Of a DNA stretch of 51,878 nucleotides, positions 25,151 to 34,945 are shown piece after piece (position 1 is the stretch's first letter; each line of letters opens with the position of its first letter). The stretch comes from JAVBKB01 sp031554275 (GTDB lineage: Bacteria > Bacillota > Bacilli > JARBTR01), in NCBI GenBank assembly GCA_031554275.1, contig JAVBKB010000029.1, forward strand, positions 1 to 51,878. The letters run 5' to 3'. The notes beneath the pieces are model-generated. The model saw nothing but the letters and a program-made list of their open reading frames with translations. It ran no database searches and was not told where the DNA came from. The position numbers and the translations under genes were made by a program.

Positions 25151-26899
25151 ATGAATTCGATTAAACGCTATATGCAATTTGTCATGCCATATAAGTGGCG
25201 AATTATTGTTACGATTCTAGTTGGGGTGGTGAAATTCACCATCCCATTAGTTTTCCCATTATTGATGAAGTACCTCGTAGACGATGTGCTCAGTAATGGC
25301 CAATTATCACAAGATGAGAAGCTCCAGAAGTTATATATTGCAATGGGTGTGATGTTTTTCATCTTTGTTATTCTGCGTCCACCCGTTGAGTATTTTCGCC
25401 AATTCTATGCACAATGGACAGCAACGAGGGTGCTTTATGATGTTCGGGATAAGTTATTTACCCATATTCAGAAACTAAGCTTTCGTTATTATGCCAATGC
25501 CAAGGTTGGAGAGGTTATCTCCCGCATCATCAATGATGTAGAGCAGACGAAAGACTTCGTGATCACAGGGTTGATGAATATTTGGTTAGACATTGCCACG
25601 ATTTTCATTGCAATGGCAATTATGTTCACCATGGATGTCGAGCTCACACTTGTTTCGATCATAATGATTCCTGTATATATGATTTGTGTTCGATATTTTT
25701 TTGGACGGCTGCGAGCACTTACTCGTAAGCGATCACAGGCGCTTTCTGAGCTTCAGGGTTATTTACACGAACGGGTGCAGGGAATTCCGGTTATCAGAAG
25801 CTTTGCGATTGAAGCTCACGAGCAAAAGAATTTCAATGAGAAGAACCTGAACTTTGTTGATCGTGCTTTCGAGCAGACAAGGTGGAATGCCAGATCATTT
25901 TCTGTGGTGAACACTGTGACTGACTTGGCGCCGCTACTTATCATACTTTACTGTGGCACCCAAGTAATTCACGGAAATTTGACGGTTGGAACGATGATTG
26001 CCTTTACTGGTTATATCGATCGTTTGTATAATCCGCTTCGCCGCTTGGTGAATGCCTCTACGACCTTGACACAGTCAATTGCTTCGATGGATCGGGTGTT
26101 TGAACTTTTCGATGAGCAATATGATATTACAGATAAACCAGATGCAAAAGAATGTAAGGCAATCAAGGGAGACATCACCTTTGATCATGTTAGCTTTTCA
26201 TATAACGAGGGCGAGCGCTATGCACTTAGGAATATAAATCTAGAAATAAAACGTGGTGAAACCATGGCGCTTGTAGGAATGAGCGGTGGTGGGAAATCAA
26301 CACTTGTGAGTTTGCTTCCGCGGTTTTATGATGTCACGGGCGGTAGCATCCAGTTGGATGGTACTGATATCCGCGATCTTAAAGTACACTCACTCCGCGA
26401 TAAGATCGGTGTCGTGTTTCAAGATAGTATCCTGTTTAGTGACTCGGTTTATAGCAATATTCTCATTGGAAAACCAGATGCAACCGAGGCGGAAGTGGTC
26501 GAAGCAGCGAGACAGGCAAACGCTGACGAATTCATTACGCAATTAGAGGATGGCTATCACACATTGGTTGGTGAACGTGGGGTTAAACTTTCTGGTGGTC
26601 AGAAACAGCGGATTGCAATTGCGCGAGTGTTCTTGAAGAATCCACCGATTTTGATTCTAGACGAGGCGACTTCTGCGCTCGATTTGGAGACTGAACATCA
26701 GATTCAAGAATCCCTTTTGAAGCTGTCAAAGAATCGGACGACTTTTGTTGTCGCGCATCGTTTATCTACGATAACCCATGCCGATCGAATTGTGATGATT
26801 GAACATGGTGAAATAACCGAAATCGGATCGCACCAAGAGCTCATGGCAAAGCAAGGTGCTTACTATCGTATGTTCCAAGTGCAACAATTAGAGATGTGA
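25151..26899 (+). CDS. ygaD: ABC exporter with fused membrane and ATPase domains (YgaD)
   Basis: This 582-residue half-transporter has six membrane helices in residues 1-310 and an ATPase domain in residues about 330-575. The ATPase has Walker A GMSGGGKST, Q-loop VVFQDSILF, signature LSGGQKQRIAIARV, Walker B ILILDEATSALD and an H-loop (VVAHRLST). It would work as a homodimer exporting lipids or drug-like compounds; the substrate is unknown. Its place after ygaC and before convergent ygaE-gsaB matches B. subtilis. It ends at a bidirectional terminator. Confidence 0.92.
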   Translation: MNSIKRYMQFVMPYKWRIIVTILVGVVKFTIPLVFPLLMKYLVDDVLSNGQLSQDEKLQKLYIAMGVMFFIFVILRPPVEYFRQFYAQWTATRVLYDVRDKLFTHIQKLSFRYYANAKVGEVISRIINDVEQTKDFVITGLMNIWLDIATIFIAMAIMFTMDVELTLVSIIMIPVYMICVRYFFGRLRALTRKRSQALSELQGYLHERVQGIPVIRSFAIEAHEQKNFNEKNLNFVDRAFEQTRWNARSFSVVNTVTDLAPLLIILYCGTQVIHGNLTVGTMIAFTGYIDRLYNPLRRLVNASTTLTQSIASMDRVFELFDEQYDITDKPDAKECKAIKGDITFDHVSFSYNEGERYALRNINLEIKRGETMALVGMSGGGKSTLVSLLPRFYDVTGGSIQLDGTDIRDLKVHSLRDKIGVVFQDSILFSDSVYSNILIGKPDATEAEVVEAARQANADEFITQLEDGYHTLVGERGVKLSGGQKQRIAIARVFLKNPPILILDEATSALDLETEHQIQESLLKLSKNRTTFVVAHRLSTITHADRIVMIEHGEITEIGSHQELMAKQGAYYRMFQVQQLEM

Positions 26900-26959
26900 G
26901 GCAAGTGAGAGTTTGACACAAAAGCACTCTTGAAATTATCGTTCTTCTACACAAAGAAT

Positions 26960-27010
26960 AAAGGGCTACCCATGCAATATCACCTTGGTGAAATACATGA
27001 GAAGCCCTTT
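26960..27010. terminator. Bidirectional terminator between ygaD and ygaE
   Basis: AAAGGGCT and AGCCCTTT enclose a second palindrome (CATG...ATCACC-TT-GGTGA...CATG). T-rich tracts flank both sides. It lies between convergent genes. Confidence 0.75.
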
Positions 27011-27011
27011 T

Positions 27012-28091
27012 CTAATTTGCTTTTGCTTGCGCATTTTCATTGTGGAAACTTTGATAGCTATGGAGCAGTACTTGAAGATGCTGCAAATGTTCGCCATACT
27101 CAAACATGGAGGCCGTTAGCGTAGTCATTCGGAGAATGAGGCTTTCCTCAACATCCTTCATATTTCGTAGCTCGCCCAATAATCCGATTAAACCAGCAAT
27201 ATTTGTGGAATCAAATACCTTTTGCTCATGAGGTTTCTTTAAGAAATTCTCATAAATCTGCTTGTGATGTGCCATCAAGATATCTATTTGACTAATGACT
27301 CTTTCTTGGAAATTGGTTGGCATTTGTAGAAATGAATCTTCAAGATGGTGAAACTTTCTCAGTACTTCGTAAGCCCGTTTGGACGTGGAAATCATCGACC
27401 GATATATCACAAGCTTTCTGGCTTTACTGATCTCTCTCTTTTTGTAGAACTTGCGCTCGTCCTTGAAGAATAAGTAGGTGTTCTCAGCAAGAACAAGTTT
27501 CTTCCGCAATGCATCAAAATCCCGTTTTAGTAGGGTAGGTTTCTCTTCATATTGCGTTCGCCGATCAAGCCATTCTACAACTGCAGTGGCATAGTCAATG
27601 ATTCGTTCCAGCAGTCTTGATTCATATTTGGGTGGAAACAAGAGCACATTGACAAAGAACGCTGCCAAAACACCTAGCATAATTGTTGAAAAGCGCATCA
27701 ACGAAAACTCGATAAAGTTTCCACTTTGTGCTTCCATGATAACAATTAAAGTTACCAAGGCATTGGCCATGTAGCTCTCGTTCTTGATTTTCATCATAAT
27801 AGTTATCATTAGGATGGCACCAATACCAACAACAATGGGACTTGTTCCAAACAAAAGAACAAGGACGATTGCAATCGTAGCGCCCACTAAGCTTGCGACG
27901 AATTGTTCTAGTAAAGAAAGATAGGAGCGGTAGACAGTTGGTTGAATTGCAAATGTCGCACTGATTGCAGCAAGGATAGGCGTTAGCCCTAGCATTTGAG
28001 CTAAATATAGCGAAACCACAATCGCAATTCCTGTTTTTAATATACGAGCACCAATAGGTAACCTATTAAAGTGCCATTTCTCTAAAAGCAT
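27012..28091 (-). CDS. ygaE: Aromatic acid exporter-like membrane protein (UPF0421, YgaE)
   Basis: This 359-residue protein has about five membrane helices within residues 15-150 and a soluble helical C-terminal domain from about residue 155. This is the ArAE/DUF939 layout. The N-terminal part (LPIGARILKTGIAIVVSLYL, ISATFAIQPTVYRSYLSLLE) is typical of YgaE. The ATG at 28091 lies inside the last codons of gsaB, with AGGAG correctly spaced, so the two genes overlap by 26 bases and are translationally coupled. Export of aromatic or related acids is the family's presumed role. Confidence 0.88.
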   Translation of the reverse strand: MLLEKWHFNRLPIGARILKTGIAIVVSLYLAQMLGLTPILAAISATFAIQPTVYRSYLSLLEQFVASLVGATIAIVLVLLFGTSPIVVGIGAILMITIMMKIKNESYMANALVTLIVIMEAQSGNFIEFSLMRFSTIMLGVLAAFFVNVLLFPPKYESRLLERIIDYATAVVEWLDRRTQYEEKPTLLKRDFDALRKKLVLAENTYLFFKDERKFYKKREISKARKLVIYRSMISTSKRAYEVLRKFHHLEDSFLQMPTNFQERVISQIDILMAHHKQIYENFLKKPHEQKVFDSTNIAGLIGLLGELRNMKDVEESLILRMTTLTASMFEYGEHLQHLQVLLHSYQSFHNENAQAKAN

Positions 28092-29358
28092 GATGTACAG
28101 CTCCTAATGTTCGTTCTATATCTGAATCTGTATGAGCGGAGGTTATGAACCATGCCTCATATTTCGAAGGCGCTAGGTTAACCCCTTGTGCCAGCATTAA
28201 CTTGAAAAATCTTGCAAACTGCTCGCCATCCGTAGCCTCTGCTTGTTTATAGTTTTCGATTTTTTCCTTGGTAAAATACACTGCAAATGAACCTTTCACT
28301 CGGTTGATGGAAATATCAATACCATGTTCAACCGCTGCTTCTGCAATTCCATCAGCAAGTTTCTGCCCTAAACGATCTAGGTGTTGATAGAATCCGTCTT
28401 CCTTCATGACCTCTAGACAAGCAATTCCAGCAGAGATTGATGCAGGATTTCCTGCCATAGTTCCAGCTTGGTAAGCAGGTCCGAGCGGTGCTACTTGCGC
28501 CATGATCTCCTTTTTCCCGCCGTATGCACCAATAGGTAAGCCGCCACCAATGATTTTTCCGAGTACTGTCAAGTCTGGCGTGACACCTAATAGGTTTTGT
28601 GCGCCACCATACATGAAGCGGAATGCTGTAATGACTTCATCATAAATCACTAGTGCACCAGCTTTGTGTGTGATTTCATTAACTGCCGCTAGAAATCCTT
28701 GTAGTGGTTCAACAATACCGAAATTACCTACAATAGGTTCTACCAATACACCAGCAACCTGATCACCCCATTTATCCATTGCTTCTTGAAAAGCAGAAAC
28801 ATCGTTAAAGGGAACGGTGATGACTTCTTGTGCAATACTTTGTGGGACGCCAGCAGAATCCGGTGTACCTAATGTCGATGGTCCTGAACCCGCAGCCACC
28901 AATACCAAATCAGAATGACCGTGGTAACATCCCGCAAATTTCATGATTTTGTTCCGACCCGTGTAGGCGCGAGCAACACGGATGGTTGTCATCACTGCCT
29001 CCGTACCAGAGTTGGTGAAACGAACCTTATCCATCGATGGAATTGCTTCCTTCAGCATCTTTGCCAACGTTAACTCATAAGGTGTAGGCGTTCCAAATAA
29101 TGTTCCGTTTTCAGCAGCTTTGGTAATCGCCTTTGTAATATGTGGATGTGCATGTCCAGTAATGATTGGTCCATATGCAGCGAGATAATCAATATATTTG
29201 TTGCCGTCAACATCCCAGAAGTATGCACCCTGTGCTCGTTCCATGACAACAGGCGCGCCACCCCCGACTGCTTTATAAGATCTTGAAGGAGAATTTACTC
29301 CGCCAACTATATGCTCTAAAGACTCATTGTATAAAAGCTCAGATTTTTCATGATTCAT
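28066..29358 (-). CDS. gsaB: Glutamate-1-semialdehyde 2,1-aminomutase (second type, GsaB/HemL2)
   Basis: This 430-residue PLP enzyme of aminotransferase class III has the N-terminal GGVNSPSRSYKAVGG, TNSGTEAVMTTIRVARAYTG, DEVITAFRF (PLP Asp) and LGKIIGGGLPIGAYGGKKE with the Schiff-base Lys. It converts glutamate-1-semialdehyde to 5-aminolevulinate in haem synthesis, in the cytoplasm. It lies next to ygaE and near perR, as gsaB does in B. subtilis, rather than in a hem operon. AAGGAGAAAG precedes the ATG. Confidence 0.93.
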   Translation of the reverse strand: MNHEKSELLYNESLEHIVGGVNSPSRSYKAVGGGAPVVMERAQGAYFWDVDGNKYIDYLAAYGPIITGHAHPHITKAITKAAENGTLFGTPTPYELTLAKMLKEAIPSMDKVRFTNSGTEAVMTTIRVARAYTGRNKIMKFAGCYHGHSDLVLVAAGSGPSTLGTPDSAGVPQSIAQEVITVPFNDVSAFQEAMDKWGDQVAGVLVEPIVGNFGIVEPLQGFLAAVNEITHKAGALVIYDEVITAFRFMYGGAQNLLGVTPDLTVLGKIIGGGLPIGAYGGKKEIMAQVAPLGPAYQAGTMAGNPASISAGIACLEVMKEDGFYQHLDRLGQKLADGIAEAAVEHGIDISINRVKGSFAVYFTKEKIENYKQAEATDGEQFARFFKLMLAQGVNLAPSKYEAWFITSAHTDSDIERTLGAVHHAFREMAL

Positions 29359-29594
29359 TTTCTTTCTCCTTATAATGTAAACTTGTACAAGCCAGTAAGG
29401 ACTATGACTTCGACCATTTTACCACTTTATATTCATAAAAGCTCAAGAATTTTATTGTTGGCAAATTTAATTTCTTTTATAAAATGAATTATATTTATCT
29501 TCAAAATAATTATGAATAATGAAAAATTTTCGCTCGTTTTCTTTTGAACCATGATAAAATAAAATTGATGATTTAAAAAAGCAGGTGACCATTC

Positions 29595-32063
29595 GTGAGT
29601 TTATTTAAGAAACTATTTAGTGATGATGAGTTTACGGAAGAAGTAGTAGTTGAGGAAAAAACAAAACAAGCAAAGTTTCTTTTCCCAATTGTTGACGACA
29701 CGTTTCCTAATTCAGTCGCGAAATGGAAGCAAGACGGGAAGGATCCGAATTTGCAATCAAGTCGGCGACCAGTAGCAAGACCCTTGCCAGAGGTTGCTCT
29801 AGACCAAGAAACGCGCCGGTCACGACGATTACAAAAGGAAGCTTCAGTGGAAGACCAACTTCCCTTTTTCTCAACTAAATTTAAGCCGATAGAAGTACCT
29901 CCACCTATGCATATGCTTTTCAATCGAGAGGCACAGGTGGTTTTTGAGTTGCCAGATTTCTCAAATAAGTGGGTAGATGAATCGAATGATCGTGTGGATG
30001 GAACGGATGATCGGATAGCTGGAACGGATGATCGGATAGCTGGAACGAACGATCGGATAGCTGGATCGAACGATCGGATAGATAGAACGAACGACCACTT
30101 AGCTGGAACGAACGACCACTTAGCTGGAACGAATGATCATTTAGCTGGAGAGAATGAACGTTTAATAGAAGATGAGTTATCATTCAGTCAAGAACCCCTC
30201 ATGGGAAAATCCGAGTTTTTGCAAAACATCTCAGCTTTAGTGGAATCGTTGAAAGACAATAAAGTACTTGGCAGAGATTATTTAGATCAGTCTGGGCAAG
30301 CAAATTTGTTTCCGATGGATAAGGCGCATGACTCAGAAAGCATTCAGACGGCAGTGAATGAGATGTCAAGCTCCGCATGGACGAATACTCAGGCACTCAC
30401 TGGGTCAGAAAGTGACATGTTAGCTTCTAACCAAAACCCTGATCGTGATATACAGTCACTAACGAAAGAATCTTTAACAGCTACATTTCTGAATCAATCA
30501 TCTGAGCCATCAAGATTTCAGAGTAGAATTGAAGAGATGAAGGATCAAGTTACCTTTGAAGAGTCTCGGAACAGACAAGTGCACGCTAAAACGCTTGAAT
30601 CAAAGAGCGTGAGTCATGGCCGTTACCAATTGCCCAAAATCGAACTGCTGCAACCAAGTTCAGAGAAATTCGAAGATACCGATTGGGTGGAGCACCAAGT
30701 CGAATTATTAGATGATACACTATTTCAATTTAATGTGAATGCCAAAGTTGTTCATTATGAACAAGGTCCGTCAGTTACTCGTTTTGAAATTCAGCCAGAG
30801 CCAGGTGTGAAAGTAAGTAAAATCACCAACCTGGGTGATGATTTGAAACTGAGCCTAGCTGCTCGTGATATTCGAATCGAAGCACCAATCCCAGGGAAAA
30901 GAACAATAGGAATAGAGATTCCAAACCGGAGCTCACGCCCTGTTTTCATTCGAGAAATCCTTGAAGACCAAGCATTTAGGCAGCATCCATCACCACTTGC
31001 GATTGCAGTGGGTCTGGATATCTCTGGTAGACCGATTACCACTGATATGATCAAAATGCCCCATGGATTAGTAGCAGGATCTACTGGATCTGGAAAAAGT
31101 GTTTTCATTAACTCTATGCTTGTGAGCTTACTCTATAAATCGGCACCAGAAGATGTAAAGCTGTTATTGATTGATCCGAAAATGGTAGAGTTGAACGCAT
31201 ATAATGGGATTCCACACTTGGTAACTCCAGTCGTCACTGATCCGAAAACTGCAACAGCAGCATTGAAATGGGCAGTTGATGAAATGGAGAGACGATACGA
31301 ACTGTTTGCAAAAGCTGGGGTGCGTGATATTGTTCGCTTCAATGAAAAGGCGATTATGTCTGCACAAACAGAAGTGAAACTCCCGTACATTGTGATTGTG
31401 ATAGATGAGCTAGCGGATTTAATGATGACAGCTCCAGTAGATGTTGAAGATTCAATCTGTCGCATAGCACAAAAAGCTCGCGCTGCAGGGATGCACCTGA
31501 TTGTTGCGACGCAACGACCGTCAGTGGATGTTATCACAGGCTTAATTAAAGCAAATATTCCTACAAGAATTGCCTTCTCAGTGTCAGCACAAATCGATTC
31601 ACGAACAATTCTTGATCAAGGTGGTGCTGAGAAACTACTAGGTAGAGGCGATATGCTTTTTCTAGAGAACGGTACTTCCAAGACAATGAGATTGCAGGGT
31701 ACATTCGTAACAGATGCAGAAATTGAAAAAGTCGTGCAACACATCAAAAGTCAAGCTTCGCCAAACTATCTATTTGAAAAAGAAGAATTAATTAAAATGA
31801 GTCAGCAATCTCAAGTAGCTGATGATGACCAAGATGAACTCTTTCTGGAGGCATGTGAATTCTCGATCGAGACAAACAGTGCCTCGACATCAAGTCTGCA
31901 GAGACGATTCCGCATTGGCTACAATCGTGCAGCTAGAATCATCGAATTAATGGAGCAATATGGCGTGATTTCAGAAACAAATGGCACCAAACCTCGCAAT
32001 GTTTTAATTACAAAAACAGAGTTAGAAACACTTCGAACGCTATTCGATATGAGCAAGTTTTGA
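29595..32063 (+). CDS. sftA: Soluble DNA translocase of the FtsK/SpoIIIE family (SftA-like)
   Basis: This 822-residue protein has no membrane helices, unlike SpoIIIE, and so resembles SftA (YtpS). Residues 1-130 are charged; residues about 131-190 are eight heptad-like repeats (DDRIAGT/NDHLAGT); then comes a disordered linker. From about residue 365 there is an FtsK alpha-beta motor with Walker A GSTGSGKS near residue 495 and Walker B VIVIDELADL near residue 600. A gamma winged helix lies at about residues 750-815 (SLQRRFRIGYNRAARIIELM). It would clear chromosome DNA from the division septum. GTG start behind GCAGGTGACC. murC follows two genes later, as ytpS lies near murC in Bacillus. Confidence 0.9.
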   Translation: MSLFKKLFSDDEFTEEVVVEEKTKQAKFLFPIVDDTFPNSVAKWKQDGKDPNLQSSRRPVARPLPEVALDQETRRSRRLQKEASVEDQLPFFSTKFKPIEVPPPMHMLFNREAQVVFELPDFSNKWVDESNDRVDGTDDRIAGTDDRIAGTNDRIAGSNDRIDRTNDHLAGTNDHLAGTNDHLAGENERLIEDELSFSQEPLMGKSEFLQNISALVESLKDNKVLGRDYLDQSGQANLFPMDKAHDSESIQTAVNEMSSSAWTNTQALTGSESDMLASNQNPDRDIQSLTKESLTATFLNQSSEPSRFQSRIEEMKDQVTFEESRNRQVHAKTLESKSVSHGRYQLPKIELLQPSSEKFEDTDWVEHQVELLDDTLFQFNVNAKVVHYEQGPSVTRFEIQPEPGVKVSKITNLGDDLKLSLAARDIRIEAPIPGKRTIGIEIPNRSSRPVFIREILEDQAFRQHPSPLAIAVGLDISGRPITTDMIKMPHGLVAGSTGSGKSVFINSMLVSLLYKSAPEDVKLLLIDPKMVELNAYNGIPHLVTPVVTDPKTATAALKWAVDEMERRYELFAKAGVRDIVRFNEKAIMSAQTEVKLPYIVIVIDELADLMMTAPVDVEDSICRIAQKARAAGMHLIVATQRPSVDVITGLIKANIPTRIAFSVSAQIDSRTILDQGGAEKLLGRGDMLFLENGTSKTMRLQGTFVTDAEIEKVVQHIKSQASPNYLFEKEELIKMSQQSQVADDDQDELFLEACEFSIETNSASTSSLQRRFRIGYNRAARIIELMEQYGVISETNGTKPRNVLITKTELETLRTLFDMSKF
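29985..30152 (+). repeat. 21-bp tandem repeats inside sftA
   Basis: Eight in-frame 21-bp units encode seven-residue repeats of the form ND-x-(I/L)-A-GT. The first five are of type DRIAGTD/N, the last three of type DHLAGTN. Within each type the DNA is nearly identical, so copy number may vary between strains. Confidence 0.88.
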
Positions 32064-32281
32064 CAGTACACGCCTAATATGTCAAACTAGTAACGGTTTG
32101 CAACATTCGAATTGAAACAGCTATCCATTTGGTCCGATGCTATTGGATGTAAATGGAGGCTACGGATTTTCTGATGTCTAGGCAATGTTTGTGCTTTGAA
32201 TCGGGATTAACAATGTTGACAACGAGAATCGTAACTGTCAAATCGGGATAAATAAGTCATATTTTTCTAAAGGATTGAATA

Positions 32282-33409
32282 ATGAAGGAAATCGAATTAA
32301 AGCTAAATGGGCAGTTAGATCGTTTGACAAATCGCACTTTTAAATTTGATAAGCGTGTTGCAGAGGGATGGTTCTCTGCAGTCTATTTTTTAAAGACAAA
32401 AGAAATTGTTGAAGAGTTTACTCCTGAGAATTTCGTTACGATGCAGTTCTTCCAGCGGAACAACGCTGTTTTGTGTGGCACTGATGAGGCAATCGCTTTG
32501 ATACAATCGTTTGCAGAAGATCCTGCTTCATTGGAAGTGCACTCGCTGAAAGACGGGGATAAGATTACGCCTTTTGAAACGGTGATGACCATCACTGGAC
32601 CTTATCAAAATTTCGGCTTCCTAGAGGGGCTTATTGATGGGATTTTGGCAAGACGAAGCTCAGTGTCTACAAATGTTTATAATGTGGTTACAGCAGCGCA
32701 TTCTGGTGGTGTGCAGAAGCCAGTCATTTTCATGGGAGATCGTGACGATCACTTTCAAATGCAGTCTGGAGATGGTTATGCTGCATATATTGGTGGTGCT
32801 ACCGCACAAGCCACACACGCCATGAATGAGTGGTGGGGGATTGCAGGGATGGGCACAATGCCACATGCATTGATACAATTATTTGAAGGAGATCTTGTGA
32901 AGGCATGTGAAGCATACCACAAGAAGTTTCCACAAGATGATTTGATCGCACTTGTTGACTATAACAATGATGTTATTGAAGATTCATTGAAAGTTGCAAG
33001 GGTTTTTGGGGAAACATTAAAAGGAGTACGTTTAGATACATCTCGAACCATGATAGACAAGCACTTTCTGCGAAATCAACATTTACTAGGCACATTTGAT
33101 CCAAGGGGTGTCTGTGCTGAGTTGGTTTGCGCGCTTAGGGATACCCTAGATAAAGCTGGCTTTTCACATGTGAAAATAGTGGTAAGTGGTGGTTTTTCTG
33201 TACAAAGAATCAAGGAGTTTGAAGAAAACAAAATTCCTGTAGATATGTATGGTGTTGGTGGAAGTCTGCTGAAAGTGAATCTAGGATTCACTGGGGATAA
33301 CGTGACATTAAACGGTAAGCCTCAGGCAAAACAAGGTCGTAAATATTGGCCAAATCCAAGATTAGAGAAGGTTGAGCTGGTCGATTATTGTCCGCTTGAA
33401 TTTTCATAA
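32282..33409 (+). CDS. pncB: Nicotinate phosphoribosyltransferase
   Basis: This 375-residue protein has segments of the nicotinate/quinolinate phosphoribosyltransferase barrel: EGWFSAVYFLKT near the N-terminus, LARRSSVSTNVYNVV, GDRDDHFQMQSGDG, GVRLDTSRT (PRPP/nicotinate site) and the C-terminal glycine-rich VSGGFSVQRIKEF and YGVGGSLL. It would make nicotinate mononucleotide from nicotinate and PRPP for NAD salvage. The frequent Bacilli neighbours, an FtsK-family gene and murC, flank it. A weak AAAGGAT is upstream of the ATG. The niacin transporter encoded at 45-46 kb fits this role. Confidence 0.85.
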   Translation: MKEIELKLNGQLDRLTNRTFKFDKRVAEGWFSAVYFLKTKEIVEEFTPENFVTMQFFQRNNAVLCGTDEAIALIQSFAEDPASLEVHSLKDGDKITPFETVMTITGPYQNFGFLEGLIDGILARRSSVSTNVYNVVTAAHSGGVQKPVIFMGDRDDHFQMQSGDGYAAYIGGATAQATHAMNEWWGIAGMGTMPHALIQLFEGDLVKACEAYHKKFPQDDLIALVDYNNDVIEDSLKVARVFGETLKGVRLDTSRTMIDKHFLRNQHLLGTFDPRGVCAELVCALRDTLDKAGFSHVKIVVSGGFSVQRIKEFEENKIPVDMYGVGGSLLKVNLGFTGDNVTLNGKPQAKQGRKYWPNPRLEKVELVDYCPLEFS

Positions 33410-33495
33410 ATTATTCTGTAATGTTGATTAAGTTAATTTTAAATGCATAAAATCTATTATAGTATTGACGTCATTGAAGGCGTTGGGGGTAAGGC

Positions 33496-34788
33496 ATGAC
33501 CATATATCATTTTGTGGGTATCAAAGGCTCAGGTATGAGTTCTTTAGCTCAAGTATTGTTTGACACAGGTTGTAAAGTCCAGGGATCAGATGTAGATAAG
33601 CATTTTTTCACTGAGGATGCGTTGGTGGATCGCGGAATTCAAATTCTACCTTTTGATGAAAATAACATACATAAGGATATGACAATTATTGCCGGCAATG
33701 CTTTCCCAGACGAACATCCGGAGATAGCAATGGCGAACGCGATGGGTATCCCGGTTATCCGCTATCATCATTTTCTAGCTGACTATCTGAAAAAGCATGT
33801 GAGCATTGCAGTAACCGGTTGCCATGGGAAAACTTCAACAACTGGACTTTTGTCGCATGTTCTTAAAGGCGCCTACCCAACCTCCTTTCTAATTGGTGAC
33901 GGTACTGGCGAAGGAGATGAGGATGCAAAGTATTTCGTTTTTGAGGCATGTGAATACCGACGACATTTCCTATCGTATCACCCAGATTATTGTATTATGA
34001 CAAATATTGATTTTGACCATCCCGATTATTACAAAAATATGGATGATGTATATACTGCGTTTCAAGAAATGGTACACAATGTTAGTAAGGCAATTGTCGC
34101 ATGTGGCGATGACGAAAATCTTTGCCGACTACAAGCTAATCTCCCGATTGTCTACTATGGGTTCGGTGAAGGCAATGAATTTCAAGCAACAAATTTGAAA
34201 ACAAACTCTGCCGGGACTTCATTCGATGTTAAAGTGAAAGGAAAGCACTTTGACAGCTTTGCAATTCCGAATTTCGGCAACCATAGTGTACTAAATGCAT
34301 TAAGTGTGATTGCGCTTTGCTATTATGAGAACTGTGACGTGGAGATTGTGAAGGAGCAACTGCTAACATTTAGTGGGGTTAAGCGAAGATTTACTGTGAA
34401 GTCCTTCGGCTCTCAGATTCTGATTGATGATTATGCACATCACCCAACTGAGATTGCAGCGACGCTGGATTCAGCCCGCAAGAAGTTCCCAGATCGTGAT
34501 ATTGTTGCGATTTTCCAACCGCACACGTTTACTAGAACACAGAAATTTCTTTCAGAATTCGCAGAAGCTTTGAGTAATGCAGATCGAATCTTCTTATGTG
34601 ATATCTTTGGCTCTGCTCGTGAAGAGCGAGGAAGCCTTTCGATTCGGGACCTGTGCGACAAGATTCCAGGAGCGGAAATTCTCTCCGAAGAGGATCCATC
34701 TAAGTTAAAGGAATTCCATGATTCAGTACTGATATTTATGGGTGCAGGAGATGTACAGAAATATCAGGAAGCCTATGAGAAGTTATAA
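33496..34788 (+). CDS. murC: UDP-N-acetylmuramate-L-alanine ligase
   Basis: This 430-residue protein has the Mur ligase order: a UDP-binding Rossmann domain (FVGIKGSGMSSLAQ), an ATP-binding central domain with GCHGKTSTTGLLSH, TNIDFDHPDYY and NFGNHSVLNALS, and a C-terminal domain with IDDYAHHPTEIAATL and FQPHTFTRT. It adds L-alanine to UDP-MurNAc in peptidoglycan precursor synthesis in the cytoplasm. The GGGGGT/TAAGG region serves as the ribosome-binding site. A strong terminator follows at 34808-34848. Confidence 0.95.
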   Translation: MTIYHFVGIKGSGMSSLAQVLFDTGCKVQGSDVDKHFFTEDALVDRGIQILPFDENNIHKDMTIIAGNAFPDEHPEIAMANAMGIPVIRYHHFLADYLKKHVSIAVTGCHGKTSTTGLLSHVLKGAYPTSFLIGDGTGEGDEDAKYFVFEACEYRRHFLSYHPDYCIMTNIDFDHPDYYKNMDDVYTAFQEMVHNVSKAIVACGDDENLCRLQANLPIVYYGFGEGNEFQATNLKTNSAGTSFDVKVKGKHFDSFAIPNFGNHSVLNALSVIALCYYENCDVEIVKEQLLTFSGVKRRFTVKSFGSQILIDDYAHHPTEIAATLDSARKKFPDRDIVAIFQPHTFTRTQKFLSEFAEALSNADRIFLCDIFGSAREERGSLSIRDLCDKIPGAEILSEEDPSKLKEFHDSVLIFMGAGDVQKYQEAYEKL

Positions 34789-34807
34789 GCCTGAAAATGA
34801 CATACTG

Positions 34808-34848
34808 AGATTAGCGGTGAAATCAGGATTACACCGCTAATCTTTTTG
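34808..34848 (+). terminator. Terminator after murC
   Basis: A perfect 12-bp stem, AGATTAGCGGTG / CACCGCTAATCT, with a 12-base loop that contains AATCAGGATT (like the repeat-element ends), followed by TTTT. Confidence 0.88.
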
Positions 34849-34945
34849 TATGTTAGGTGGTTTTATAGAATTTGCATGGCAAACGATTGTGGTAGGCTGG
34901 CGAATCACCAACCTCCATGAAATCGCTCGCAGTAATTGCCTTATC

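Noticed and set aside
29920..30183. 87-residue minus-strand repeat ORF
   Set aside because: It is the antisense reading of the 21-bp repeats in sftA.
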